Shown here in pieces: positions 16,584 to 26,648 of a DNA stretch of 64,000 nt. The position numbers and the translations under genes were made by a program. Source of the stretch: Phytohabitans kaempferiae. Its GTDB lineage: Bacteria; Actinomycetota; Actinomycetes; Mycobacteriales; Micromonosporaceae. Where the stretch lies: assembly GCF_042433955.1 (NCBI RefSeq), contig NZ_JBHLUH010000047.1, forward strand, positions 52,528-116,527. The letters are read 5' to 3'. The notes beneath the pieces are model-generated. The model made no database searches and was not told where the DNA came from. It was given only the letters and a program-made list of their open reading frames with translations. Position 1 is the stretch's first letter, and every line of letters starts with the position of its first letter.

Positions 16584-19500
16584 GGACGATCCCCGCGTAC
16601 ACGGGGAGTGCGGTTCTACCAGGGCCGCCAAGAGCCGGAGCTGGGACCATCCCCGCGTGCGCGGGGAGCACGGCAACACGGGGGCCGCGTCGCTGCCGAT
16701 GACGGGACCATCCCCGCGTGCGCGGGGAGCACTGCGGTCCCGCCGACCGGTCGGCGCAGCACCCGGAACCATCCCCGCGTGCGCGGGGAGCACGACTACC
16801 ACCGCCGCTACCTGCCGAACATCGCGGGACCATCCCCGCGTGCGCGGGGAGCACGTCCGCCATCTTGCAGACATCGCAGGCCATAACGGACCATCCCCGC
16901 GTGCGCGGGGAGCACTCTAGCCGGCGTGCGATGTCGGCGGGCCCGGCCGGACCATCCCCGCGTGCGCGGGGAGCACCTTGCCCGGTGTGAGGCCGCTGGC
17001 CCGGAAGGCGGACCATCCCCGCGTGCGCGGGGAGCACGCCATCCCCAAACCCGCCCTGGCCTCGCTGTTGGGACCATCCCCGCGTGCGCGGGGAGCACGG
17101 CGTGCCGATGCTGTCCACGGTCATGCCGAGGGGACCATCCCCGCGTGCGCGGGGAGCACATGGCCTTCCGCCGCGCGGCGATAGCCGCTCCGGGACCATC
17201 CCCGCGTGCGCGGGGAGCACATGTTCGCCTGCGTCAGGTCGGCCTGCGCCTGCGGACCATCCCCGCGTGCGCGGGGAGCACTTCGAGCTGGTGCGTCTCG
17301 ATGAGGGTGCCGAGGGACCATCCCCGCGTGCGCGGGGAGCACGAGTGGGTGTGCGTCGACCCCAGCGCGAAGTACGGACCATCCCCGCGTGCGCGGGGAG
17401 CACGACGAAAACCTACAGGACCTGGAACGGTTTGAGGGACCATCCCCGCGTGCGCGGGGAGCACAAGCTCGCCTCGTCGCCCGTCACCTCGAAAGTGGGA
17501 CCATCCCCGCGTGCGCGGGGAGCACGCATCGATATTCGGCGAGGCGGCACAGCGACACCGGACCATCCCCGCGTGCGCGGGGAGCACCCCACGACGGCTG
17601 CGGCATAACGCTCGGCCACGGGACCATCCCCGCGTGCGCGGGGAGCACCCCACCGCCGGATGTGTCAGTCCAGTTGACCTGGGACCATCCCCGCGTGCGC
17701 GGGGAGCACATCAGGCCATCGACCTGCTCCTGGTACCGGCGGGGACCATCCCCGCGTGCGCGGGGAGCACACGGCCGCGCAATAGGCGTGGAACGCCGCC
17801 CAAGGACCATCCCCGCGTGCGCGGGGAGCACGCGGGCGAGCAGTTCGCGGCCACGATCCACGTCGGACCATCCCCGCGTGCGCGGGGAGCACGCGCTGGG
17901 TGTGTCCGTGGTTAGCCTGCTGCCGGGACCATCCCCGCGTGCGCGGGGAGCACAAGACCAGTTCCCACGACTCGCCGAAGATGGTCGGACCATCCCCGCG
18001 TGCGCGGGGAGCACTGAAGCGCCGAACCGTCAGCAGCCAGGAAAGGACGGACCATCCCCGCGTGCGCGGGGAGCACCTGCTGCTGCCCGCGTCTGGCATT
18101 GGTCCGCTGTGGACCATCCCCGCGTGCGCGGGGAGCACCGGGGGCTGCCCGGTCTGCGGAGCCGCACACGCTGGACCATCCCCGCGTGCGCGGGGAGCAC
18201 TCTCAGGAGGAACCCGTGGCCGACGTCCGCAAGGGACCATCCCCGCGTGCGCGGGGAGCACTCCTGCCCGCGGTAGACGCCGTGGCGGCAGACCGGACCA
18301 TCCCCGCGTGCGCGGGGAGCACCCATTTCGCGCTCTTGTGGACCCGCTTCCCGGCGGACCATCCCCGCGTGCGCGGGGAGCACGGTGAGCCGGTGCCCGC
18401 GCGGGACATGCTGCGCGGACCATCCCCGCGTGCGCGGGGAGCACCTGGCCGCGCCGCCCTTGCCGCGCTGGCGCGTCGGACCATCCCCGCGTGCGCGGGG
18501 AGCACAGCGGGACCAGCCGGAGCCGGAAAGCCTCCTCGGGACCATCCCCGCGTGCGCGGGGAGCACTCACCGCGCTCGACGCCAACACCAACGTCGAACG
18601 GACCATCCCCGCGTGCGCGGGGAGCACATCGCTCTCGCGCGACTTCTCGCTGGTGTTGAGGGACCATCCCCGCGTGCGCGGGGAGCACCGCAGGCCCATC
18701 CGCACGGCGCGGAGGGCGCTGGGACCATCCCCGCGTGCGCGGGGAGCACATGACCGAACCGAGGGCGGCCTGCCGCTGGTACGGACCATCCCCGCGTGCG
18801 CGGGGAGCACTTGCTCTCCCGGTAGGAGTCGTCCCACCGCGCCGGACCATCCCCGCGTGCGCGGGGAGCACCAGTCCAGCCAGGCCGGCTCGCCGCCGGT
18901 CAGCGGACCATCCCCGCGTGCGCGGGGAGCACCTGTCTCCTTTTGCGGTTGGCGACTGGCGCAAGGGACCATCCCCGCGTGCGCGGGGAGCACCCGCGGG
19001 TCTGGCGCTTGCAGTTACCGCAGTACGGACCATCCCCGCGTGCGCGGGGAGCACAGCGCATACTCCGCAGTCGCGTTCCCCGCCCAGGGACCATCCCCGC
19101 GTGCGCGGGGAGCACCTGATTCCCTTCTGCGCGGCCACCGGCCCCGCCGGACCATCCCCGCGTGCGCGGGGAGCACGTCGCCTGCTTCACCTGGATCTCG
19201 GCGACATCCGGACCATCCCCGCGTGCGCGGGGAGCACTTCACGTTTGGCCAGGTGACGGTGTTGAGGGCGGGACCATCCCCGCGTGCGCGGGGAGCACAA
19301 CTTGCTTTCGGGCCGGTACGCCTCGGTCTTGGGACCATCCCCGCGTGCGCGGGGAGCACGCGAACGTCGAAACCACCGTCGCGTCCGACAACGGACCATC
19401 CCCGCGTGCGCGGGGAGCACGCAGGCGCACATGGTGCCGCTGGTCGGGAACCTGGACCATCCCCGCGTGCGCGGGGAGCACCCATTGCGATTGGCCGTGT

Positions 19501-21251
19501 TTTTCGCGGTAGCGGGACCATCCCCGCGTGCGCGGGGAGCACGCCGGAGCGGTGGTCTGGAAGTACAGGACCAGGGGACCATCCCCGCGTGCGCGGGGAG
19601 CACATCGTCTCGCCGCCGAGGCTGGCCGACCGGACAGGACCATCCCCGCGTGCGCGGGGAGCACGCTCCTACAGCGCCGTTTGGCGGGCGTGCCCGCGGA
19701 CCATCCCCGCGTGCGCGGGGAGCACAGGAGGTACGCCTCGGTGGACCACTTGGCGGCCGGACCATCCCCGCGTGCGCGGGGAGCACACCTCGGCGTCGGC
19801 GGCAACCGATGGGGCGGCGGGACCATCCCCGCGTGCGCGGGGAGCACTTCGTGCAGTTCACCTCGGGCACCACGCCGGACGGACCATCCCCGCGTGCGCG
19901 GGGAGCACTGGGCGCGACCGCAGTACTGGCACTGCGCCCAGGGACCATCCCCGCGTGCGCGGGGAGCACAGGTCCGGCTCCGTGGGCGACAGCGTCAGCT
20001 CGGGACCATCCCCGCGTGCGCGGGGAGCACCTCGGCCAGGCCCCGCCCGGAGATGTCGTCGACGGACCATCCCCGCGTGCGCGGGGAGCACAGCCGATAC
20101 CCGCCCCGTGAACGGCGGCGCCCGGGACCATCCCCGCGTGCGCGGGGAGCACGTCCACGCATCCCCCTTGATGGCCCGGCGCGGCGGACCATCCCCGCGT
20201 GCGCGGGGAGCACATCTGCCCAACGTGCCACCAGGCCGGCGTCGACGGACCATCCCCGCGTGCGCGGGGAGCACATGTCGCTGATCGATGTCGCGAACGC
20301 GTTCAACGGACCATCCCCGCGTGCGCGGGGAGCACACCTCATTCAAGGATGGAAATATGAATAGTTTGGGACCATCCCCGCGTGCGCGGGGAGCACGGGA
20401 CTTCCTGTACGTGAAGGAGGTCGCGCGGAGGACCATCCCCGCGTGCGCGGGGAGCACCGCTCCGGCCTACCGCTGGCGGGCGCGCATGCAGGACCATCCC
20501 CGCGTGCGCGGGGAGCACCCCCGACGAACTGGATCGCCCCAAGGAGCAGCCGGACCATCCCCGCGTGCGCGGGGAGCACCAGACCACAGAGCAGACCGCG
20601 TCCGGCTTCACCGGACCATCCCCGCGTGCGCGGGGAGCACCGTGAAACCATCTCGCTCACCACGCTGGACGACGGACCATCCCCGCGTGCGCGGGGAGCA
20701 CGAGTTGCCCGGCCTCGAGGTGGGAGCGGCGGCGGGACCATCCCCGCGTGCGCGGGGAGCACTCGTCGGTGAGGACAACGACCCGGTCGTGTTCCGGACC
20801 ATCCCCGCGTGCGCGGGGAGCACTACTCGACGCCGTCGATGGTGACGACGGCGTTCGGACCATCCCCGCGTGCGCGGGGAGCACAGGGTGGCTGCGCAGC
20901 TCGCCGAGTACCACCAGGGACCATCCCCGCGTGCGCGGGGAGCACGATGCAGGTCATCCCGAGCCTCAAGGGCGTCAGTGGACCATCCCCGCGTGCGCGG
21001 GGAGCACACCGCGCTCGCCGGGGAAAGCATGAGATTGATCGGACCATCCCCGCGTGCGCGGGGAGCACAACGTGTCGAGTGCCGCAGCGACGCGCGGGTC
21101 CGGACCATCCCCGCGTGCGCGGGGAGCACTGGAGGGGCGCGGCTGCGGCGGTGGCGAGCGCGGGACCATCCCCGCGTGCGCGGGGAGCACTCCGCCGGGC
21201 TGGCCGCCCGCTACTACCGACTCGGACCATCCCCGCGTGCGCGGGGAGCAC
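16584..21251 (-). CRISPR. type I-E CRISPR array 1 (77 repeats, 76 spacers)
   Basis: The 28-bp repeat begins GGACCAT, has a CCCCGCG/CGCGGGG stem in the middle and ends AGCAC on the plus strand. Spacers are mostly 33 bases, giving a 61-base period. I counted units from the positions of successive repeats (first at 16584, then 16644, 16705 and onward; last at 21224). In the minus-strand sense the repeat starts GTGCTCCCCGCG, the usual actinobacterial I-E orientation, so transcription should run leftward from 21252. The first repeat at 16584 has five mismatches (terminal, leader-distal), and the repeat at 16766 has one. The remaining repeats look nearly invariant. No cas gene lies next to it. Long open frames through the array are an artefact of the repeats. 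Confidence 0.98.
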
Positions 21252-21301
21252 ACTTCTTGACCTGGCACTTTACAGCCCAACAGGCACGATTTTATTCACT
21301 T
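21252..21301 (-). promoter_or_regulatory. leader of CRISPR array 1
   Basis: The 50 bases flanking the right end of array 1 match the flank of array 2 (48210-48259) at 31 of 50 columns without gaps. Shared blocks are TGACCTGG near the repeat, then AGGCA, and ATTCACTT at the far edge (plus-strand reading). The stretch is more AT-rich than its surroundings. Conservation between two unlinked arrays, together with repeat decay at the opposite end, identifies it as the leader with integration and promoter signals. Confidence 0.85.
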
Positions 21302-21528
21302 CTCCTCGGCTGCTGCCCCCGGTGCCCAGTGCTGGCCCTGAGCAACGACTCATGCGGCAGCATGTGCGAACGCCGTCGTCCGCCTTTGTGCTCGTGTGAC
21401 GGATCGACGAGGGCAGTGTAGGAGGACCGTCGGCGCTGCTGTCCACCCGGAGAGTCTGCCAGGAAGATCCTGTGTGAGGCGATGACCCGGCGGGCTGGAG
21501 CGGTTGCTCCGGCCGGAAAGGGCCAGCG

Positions 21529-21768
21529 TTGGCTAACAAGGACACCGCAGCCGAGGAGAAGACGGCTGCTGGCGGGCGGGCCGCCTCGGCGGACCTGGAG
21601 GTGCGGGTCGCTCAGGAGTTGATCGATCAGGCTCGGACGCTGCTCTTGCAGGTCACCCGCACCGTGTTGCAGACCGGGCTCAGGGCGGAGATGAGCGAGC
21701 ACCTCGGCTGCGAGAAAGGCGACCTGGCCGGCCAGGACCGGGGGGCAACCACCGGACTTTCGGCCTGA
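21529..21768 (+). pseudogene. IS256-family transposase, N-terminal remnant
   Basis: 79 codons from a TTG start. E-L-I-D-Q-A-R-T-L-L-L-Q-V-T-R-T-V-L-Q-T-G-L-R-A-E-M-S-E-H-L-G is the N-terminal DNA-binding region of IS256/Mutator-type transposases, which normally continue into a DDE domain of 300 or more residues. Here the frame breaks just after the G-H/C-x-K-x-D-x-A-G region and no DDE residues follow before the convergent phosphotransferase gene, so the element is truncated and inactive. It lies about 230 bases beyond the array 1 leader. Confidence 0.7.
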
Positions 21769-21874
21769 CACCGGCGCCCATGGCGGCGCTCGACGGAGGG
21801 CTGGATACCGCCGCTGGAAACCCACGTCAGCTGGGCCGGGCACGTCGTCGTGGCGACTTCGCAGGGTCCATCTC

Positions 21875-22909
21875 TCAGGCTGCGTTTTCGAGTAGTTCCA
21901 GGCCGCGTTCGGCGATTCGGACGACCTCGTGGGAGAGGTCGCCAAAGTCCTGGTCGGCCATGGTGCCGGCGAGTGAGCGGGTCCATACGCCCTGGGCGAT
22001 GACGGCGAACTTGAAGTGCGCATACGCCCAGAAGGTCAGTAGGTCGGCCAGGTCGGCGCCGGTGCGTGCGACGTATCGGTCGACGAGGTGTCGCCGCCCG
22101 GGGAAGCCCGCCGTGGCGGTCAGTGCGGGGGTGAGCACGGGGCGGGGTTCGCCCGATTCGGTCCAGTAGAACAGCAGCATGCCCACGTCGGCGAGCGGAT
22201 GGCCCAGGGTGGACAGTTCCCAGTCGAGTACGGCGGTGATCCGGCCGGGGTTGTGCCGGTCGAGCAGGCAGTTGTCGAGGCGGTAGTCGCCGTGCACGAT
22301 CGCGGCCCGCACGTCGCGTGGCGTGCGGGCGCGCAGCTTCGCCACCAGCGCGTCGATCGCTGGGACATCGTCCATCTTGGACTGCTGCCACTGCTGGTAC
22401 CAGGTGGCGACCTGGCGGGCGTAGAAGCCTTCCGGCCGGCCGTGGCCGGACAGCCCGACCGTGTAAGGGTCGAGGGCGTGCAGGTCGACCAGCACGTCGA
22501 CGAGCGCGTCCGCCATCGCCACCTTGTCCGGCGCCGCCGGGGCGTACCCGTCGGGCAGGCTGTCGCGCAGCACGTGGCCGGGCACCCGCCGCATCACGTA
22601 GCAGGGCACGCCGAGCAGGTCGCCGCCGAGGTCTTCGAACACGATCTGGGGTACCGGCACGGCGGTGCCTGCCAACGCGCGCTGCACCCGTGCCTCGCGG
22701 GCCATGTCGTGGGCCTTGGGCAGCAGCGTGCCCGACGGTGGCCGCCGCAGGACCAACTCCCCTGCGGCGCTGCTGAGCAGGAAGGTCAGGTTGGACTTGC
22801 CGCCCGAGACGAGCGCGGCCCGCAACGTGCGCCACCGCCCGTCGCCGGTGGCCGCCGCGAGCGCGGGGCCGAGCCGGTCGGGGCGGACCAGTTCGTCGTG
22901 GGTACTCAA
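21875..22909 (-). CDS. APH-family phosphotransferase protein (acyl-CoA-metabolism associated)
   Basis: 344 residues with a protein-kinase-like fold: a glycine-rich loop region S-G-G-K-S-N-L-T-F, L-V-L-R-R-P-P carrying the lysine-equivalent strand, catalytic H-G-D-Y-R-L-D-N, and metal-binding D-W-E-L-S-T-L-G-H-P. This matches the phosphotransferase group found beside acyl-CoA dehydrogenases and ligases (ACAD10/11-like N-terminal domain), not true aminoglycoside kinases. It is the last gene of the large minus-strand operon; its TTG start overlaps the SDR stop. The likely role is phosphorylation of a hydroxyacyl intermediate, inferred from relatives and from the CoA ligase two genes upstream. 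Confidence 0.85.
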   Translation of the reverse strand: MSTHDELVRPDRLGPALAAATGDGRWRTLRAALVSGGKSNLTFLLSSAAGELVLRRPPSGTLLPKAHDMAREARVQRALAGTAVPVPQIVFEDLGGDLLGVPCYVMRRVPGHVLRDSLPDGYAPAAPDKVAMADALVDVLVDLHALDPYTVGLSGHGRPEGFYARQVATWYQQWQQSKMDDVPAIDALVAKLRARTPRDVRAAIVHGDYRLDNCLLDRHNPGRITAVLDWELSTLGHPLADVGMLLFYWTESGEPRPVLTPALTATAGFPGRRHLVDRYVARTGADLADLLTFWAYAHFKFAVIAQGVWTRSLAGTMADQDFGDLSHEVVRIAERGLELLENAA

Positions 22910-23688
22910 TGGACGGACATCCCGCCGTCGACGGCCAGCGTCACGCCGGTGATGTACGACGAGGCCGCACTGGCCAGGAAAACCACGGCCGCGTCGAGCT
23001 CACGCTGCTCGCCGAGCCGTCCCAGCGGCGAGGTGTTCGCCAGGAAGCCGCTGAGCTGGTCGGGCGGCACATTGTTGGTCATCTCCGAGGCGAAGTATCC
23101 GGGCGCGAGCGCGTTCACCCTGATCCCTCGCCGCCCGGACCACTGCTGGGCCAGGTCGCGGGTCAGCCCCATCAGACCGGCCTTGCTGGCGGAGTAGGCG
23201 GCCTGCGGCGCGAACGACTTGACCAGTCCCAGCACGCTGGCGATGTTGACGATGCTGGACCCGGGCGCCATCACCCGGGCCGCCGCCTGGGCCATCCAGT
23301 AGGAGCCCATCAGGTTGACGTCGACCACCTGCCGGAACTGCTCCGGCGTCTCCCGGATCGCCGGCACAGCCGTGCCCACGCCGGCGTTGTTGACCAGCAC
23401 GTCGATCCGGCCGAACCGTTCCATCGCGATGGTGGCCAGCGCGGTACAGGCGTCCGGATCGGTCACGTCGGTCCGCATCGCCAGCGCCTTGCGTCCGGCC
23501 GCCTCGACCCGCTCCACGGTCTGCTCCAGCCGGGCAGGTCGGCGACCGCCGAGCACGAGGTCGGCGCCGGCCGCCGCCAGTGCCACGGCGAAGCCCGCCC
23601 CCAGGCCCGAGCCGGCACCGGTCACCACGGCCACCTTCCCCTCCAGCGAGAACGCCTCCAGCCCCGCGGGGAGCAGAACGGCGTTCAC
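22906..23688 (-). CDS. short-chain dehydrogenase/reductase
   Basis: 260 residues, a classical SDR: T-G-A-G-S-G-L-G nucleotide loop at about 23-30, a D-V-T strand end, N-N-A-G at about 96-99, catalytic S (N-I-A-S-V-L-G), and Y-S-A-S-K (Y-x-x-x-K), then P-G-Y-F-A-S-E-M after it and a C-terminal D-G-G-M. It probably oxidises a hydroxyl group of an acyl-CoA or organic acid using NAD(P). GTG 23688 overlaps the CoA-ligase stop (GTGA), showing coupled translation. An open frame further upstream is antisense-like and unsupported. Confidence 0.9.
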   Translation of the reverse strand: MNAVLLPAGLEAFSLEGKVAVVTGAGSGLGAGFAVALAAAGADLVLGGRRPARLEQTVERVEAAGRKALAMRTDVTDPDACTALATIAMERFGRIDVLVNNAGVGTAVPAIRETPEQFRQVVDVNLMGSYWMAQAAARVMAPGSSIVNIASVLGLVKSFAPQAAYSASKAGLMGLTRDLAQQWSGRRGIRVNALAPGYFASEMTNNVPPDQLSGFLANTSPLGRLGEQRELDAAVVFLASAASSYITGVTLAVDGGMSVH

Positions 23689-25229
23689 TGGCCCTGGTCC
23701 GATCGCGCGCGCAGCACGTTCTTCTGGACCTTGCCGGTCGAGGTCTTTGGCAGTTCCGTGAATACGAACGACCTTGGCACCTTGAACCCGGCCAACCGCG
23801 CCCGCAGATGCGCTGCCAGATCGGCGGGATCGCCCGCCACACCGGCGCGCAGGTGTACGTACGCCACCGGCACCTCCCCCCAACGCGGGTCCGGCCGCCC
23901 GACGACCGCGCTCTCCACGACGTCCGGATGACTGTCGAGGGCCTGCTCGACCTCCACGGAGGCGATGTTCTCGCCGCCGGAGATGATGATGTCCTTACGA
24001 CGATCCCGGATCTCCACATAACCGTCCGGATGCATCACCGCCAGATCCCCGGTCAGCAACCACCGGCCATCCACCGTGACCGCCTCGGTCGCCGCCTCGT
24101 CGCGGTAGTAGCCGAGCATCACATCGTTGCCGCGCACCGCGATCTCGCCGATCGTCTCGCCATCGGCCAGCACATCCCGGCCATCCGGGTCGACGACCCG
24201 CAGCGGCGAGGCGATGATGTTGCCGATCCCCTGACGCGCCCGCAGCCGCGCCCGCACCTCATCAGGCTCGGCGTCCCAGTCGCCCTGCCACTCGTTGATC
24301 GCGATCGGCCCGAACGTCTCGGTAAGCCCGTAAAGGTGTGTCACCCGCAGACCGAGCCGGTCGAGCCGGGCCAGGAGGGTCGGCGACGGCTGCGCACCAC
24401 CGGTGTCGACGTGCACCGTGCGACCCTCCGGCAGCGGGACGGCCGCCCCCGCTTCAGCGATCATCGTCAACACGGTCGGTGCCGCACTCAGATGCGTGAT
24501 CCCACCAGCCGTCAGCCGCTGCCAGATCTCGTCGACATCGACCCGCCGCAAACAGACATGGGTACCGCCCGCAGCCGTCACAGCCCAGGTGAAACTCCAC
24601 CCGTCGCAGTGGAACATGGGCAGCGTCCACAGATAGCGGGCATCAGGGCCGAGACGAGCGTGATAACACATCGCGACCGCCTGCAGAAACGCACCACGAT
24701 GGTGGTACATGACCCCTTTGGGGCGGCCGGTCGTGCCGCTGGTGTAGTTGATCGCCAGCAACTGCCGCTCATCTATCTCCGGCGGATCGACCCGATGCGC
24801 AGCGGCCAACAAGCTCTCGTACTCATCAGGCTCGACCAGACGCACCCCGGTACGGCCGGCCAGTTCGCGGGCCGGCCCGGCGAACTCCGCGGTGGCCACC
24901 AGCACACGGGCACCGGAATGCTCGATCACATACGCCATCTCGTCCGGTGCAAGCCGGACGTTGACCGGGACCAAGACCGCGCCATGCGCCGGCACCGCAT
25001 GATGCATCTCCAGCATGACGTGACTGTTGACACACAACGCGGCAACCCGGTCACCCGGTCCCACACCAAGCCCGGCCAGAGCACCACGCAGCGCGTCACA
25101 CCGGCCGGCGAACTCGCGATACGTCCACCACCGACTGCCGTCGACAACCGCGACCCGCCCCGGAAACGCCGCCGCGGACCGGCGCAGAAACCCCGCCGGG
25201 GTCAGCGGATCGAACGTGAACGACGCCAT
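23685..25229 (-). CDS. AMP-dependent acyl-CoA synthetase/ligase
   Basis: 514 residues of the ANL superfamily. The P-loop-like A3 motif Y-T-S-G-T-T-G-R-P-K-G-V lies near residues 160-172. A5 is seen in the H-L-Y-G-L-T-E-T-F-G-P segment, A7 in L-L-T-G-D-L-A, A8 in the D-R-R-K-D-I-I-I-S-G-G-E-N-I hinge, and the A10 lysine near the end in K-T-S-T-G-K-V-Q-K. It activates a carboxylic acid to its CoA thioester via an acyl-adenylate. Overall pattern and length resemble medium-chain or short aromatic acid ligases; the substrate is unknown. It follows the second MmgE/PrpD gene by three bases and overlaps the SDR. Confidence 0.92.
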   Translation of the reverse strand: MASFTFDPLTPAGFLRRSAAAFPGRVAVVDGSRWWTYREFAGRCDALRGALAGLGVGPGDRVAALCVNSHVMLEMHHAVPAHGAVLVPVNVRLAPDEMAYVIEHSGARVLVATAEFAGPARELAGRTGVRLVEPDEYESLLAAAHRVDPPEIDERQLLAINYTSGTTGRPKGVMYHHRGAFLQAVAMCYHARLGPDARYLWTLPMFHCDGWSFTWAVTAAGGTHVCLRRVDVDEIWQRLTAGGITHLSAAPTVLTMIAEAGAAVPLPEGRTVHVDTGGAQPSPTLLARLDRLGLRVTHLYGLTETFGPIAINEWQGDWDAEPDEVRARLRARQGIGNIIASPLRVVDPDGRDVLADGETIGEIAVRGNDVMLGYYRDEAATEAVTVDGRWLLTGDLAVMHPDGYVEIRDRRKDIIISGGENIASVEVEQALDSHPDVVESAVVGRPDPRWGEVPVAYVHLRAGVAGDPADLAAHLRARLAGFKVPRSFVFTELPKTSTGKVQKNVLRARSDQGQ

Positions 25230-25232
25230 CCC

Positions 25233-26648
25233 CTATCCCTCCCTCGGATCGCGACGCCCGGTGTGGCGTGCATCCGGTGCCAGCAGCTCGCCCAGCCGGC
25301 GGACGTCGTCGAGGTCTTCGAGGCGGCGCACGGCCTCGACGATCCGCGCGGGGTCGGCGACACCGCCGCGGGTCGCGCAGGCCGTGAACTTGCCCGTGAC
25401 CTCGTCGAAGGTCAGGCGGCTGGTGGCCGGCCAGATGTCGGCGTACCCGGTGACCCGCGCGCCGTCGTGGCGGGTAATGGTCACGCGGCTCTCGTACCGC
25501 ATCTGGGCGTCCGTCTCGAAGTGACGCTCGAAGTCCTCGTCCAGGTGGACCGTGCAGCGGGCGGCCAGGGCCAGCACGTCCGGGTCGCGCAGCAGCTCCT
25601 CGGTGTAGAAGTCGAGCAGGTACGGGTCGGTGCGCGCGGCCCGCGTCCGGTGCAGCAGAGCGGCGACGGTGAACGGGATGCTGGCCTTGGCCCCGGTGAC
25701 CGTCGCCGGTGCCGTCTCGGTCGCGATCATCGCGCGGCGCGTGCTGTCGACCCGCACGGCGGCGATGTCGGACACCGCGACCGGCTGCCGGTCGAGCAGG
25801 TCGAGCACCGCGGCCACGGTCGGCTGCACCAGGCCCATGACCGGCCGGAGCTTGATGCGCAGGCCGCCTCGGGCCATCTCCCACCGGTCGCCGATCCCGT
25901 CGGTGAGCCGGTCGAGGTCGGGCGTGCGGATGACCGCCGGGAACCACTCGTCGGTCCACCGCCGCATGCCCGTGACGCCGAGCGACGCGTACCGGCCCGC
26001 CACGACACCGAGCGCGGCGGCGTGCCCCTCGAACACGTCCTTGACCGTCGCTCCCTCCCGGGCGGCGTCGAGCAGGGCCGTTGGCGCGAGCGTGGCGGCG
26101 ATCCCGAGCGTGTCGTGTACGCGGTCGGCGTCGTCGTCGAAGCGCAGCTTGGCCACCGCGGCCGCCGCGCCGAACGGACCGAGCAGGCTGAACGTGTGCA
26201 GCCGCTGCTCCATCAGCGCTCCCGTCCCGGCGGCGAGGCCGCACCGGGCGAGCACCTCGTACCCCACCGCGACCGCGGTCAGCAGTTGGGCGCCGGTGCT
26301 GCCCAGCGCCTCGGCGACGGCGACCGCGGCCGGCACGACGACGTTGCCGGGGTGCACGACCGCGCGGATGAACGTCTCGGACATCTCGGTCGCGTGCACC
26401 GCGGTGCCGTTGGCCAGGGCGGCCTGGTCGGCGGCCACGCCCCGCCGGTGCCCCCAGAGTGTCGCGCCGCCGCTCGACGCGTCGAGGCCGTCGCGGATCC
26501 AGGCGACGTGCGGGAGCGCGGCGCCGTAGAGCCCGCAGCCGAGGGCGTCGAGGATGCCGCGGCGGGCGAGTTCCGTACACGCCGGTGGCAGGCTGCCGGG
26601 CGTGGTGCCGGCCACGAGCTGGGCGAGCGCCGCGGACGCGTCACCCAT
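25233..26648 (-). CDS. MmgE/PrpD family protein (operon copy B)
   Basis: 471 residues of the MmgE/PrpD (2-methylcitrate dehydratase-like) fold. Recognisable features are the N-terminal R-x-G-I-L-D-A-L-G-C-G-L-Y-G block, G-T-A-V-H-A-T-E-M-S-E (the family's N-g-x-x-x-H-x-x-D/E region), H-P-G-N-V-V-V-P-A-A-V-A, and the C-terminal domain starting near residue 270. Family enzymes dehydrate or isomerise small branched tricarboxylic or dicarboxylic acids, but many bacterial members outside the methylcitrate cycle are uncharacterised. A second, diverged member (28001-29428) sits three genes upstream in the same operon, so they may act on consecutive or isomeric substrates. It overlaps the CMD-like gene by eight bases. 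Confidence 0.88.
   Translation of the reverse strand: MGDASAALAQLVAGTTPGSLPPACTELARRGILDALGCGLYGAALPHVAWIRDGLDASSGGATLWGHRRGVAADQAALANGTAVHATEMSETFIRAVVHPGNVVVPAAVAVAEALGSTGAQLLTAVAVGYEVLARCGLAAGTGALMEQRLHTFSLLGPFGAAAAVAKLRFDDDADRVHDTLGIAATLAPTALLDAAREGATVKDVFEGHAAALGVVAGRYASLGVTGMRRWTDEWFPAVIRTPDLDRLTDGIGDRWEMARGGLRIKLRPVMGLVQPTVAAVLDLLDRQPVAVSDIAAVRVDSTRRAMIATETAPATVTGAKASIPFTVAALLHRTRAARTDPYLLDFYTEELLRDPDVLALAARCTVHLDEDFERHFETDAQMRYESRVTITRHDGARVTGYADIWPATSRLTFDEVTGKFTACATRGGVADPARIVEAVRRLEDLDDVRRLGELLAPDARHTGRRDPREG

Noticed and set aside
18491..20284. Very long open frames through the arrays that read as tandem R-V-R-G-E-H or P-R-T-R-G-W-S repeats
   Set aside because: They arise because three 61-base units equal 183 bases and the GC-rich repeat has no stop in most frames. 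The variable parts are spacers with no shared protein pattern. Not genes.
23655..23675. CRISPR-repeat-like CCCCGCGGGGAGCA at the start of the SDR gene
   Set aside because: Only the right part of the repeat is matched, and it lies within a conserved coding start; a chance GC-rich dyad is more likely than a stray repeat.
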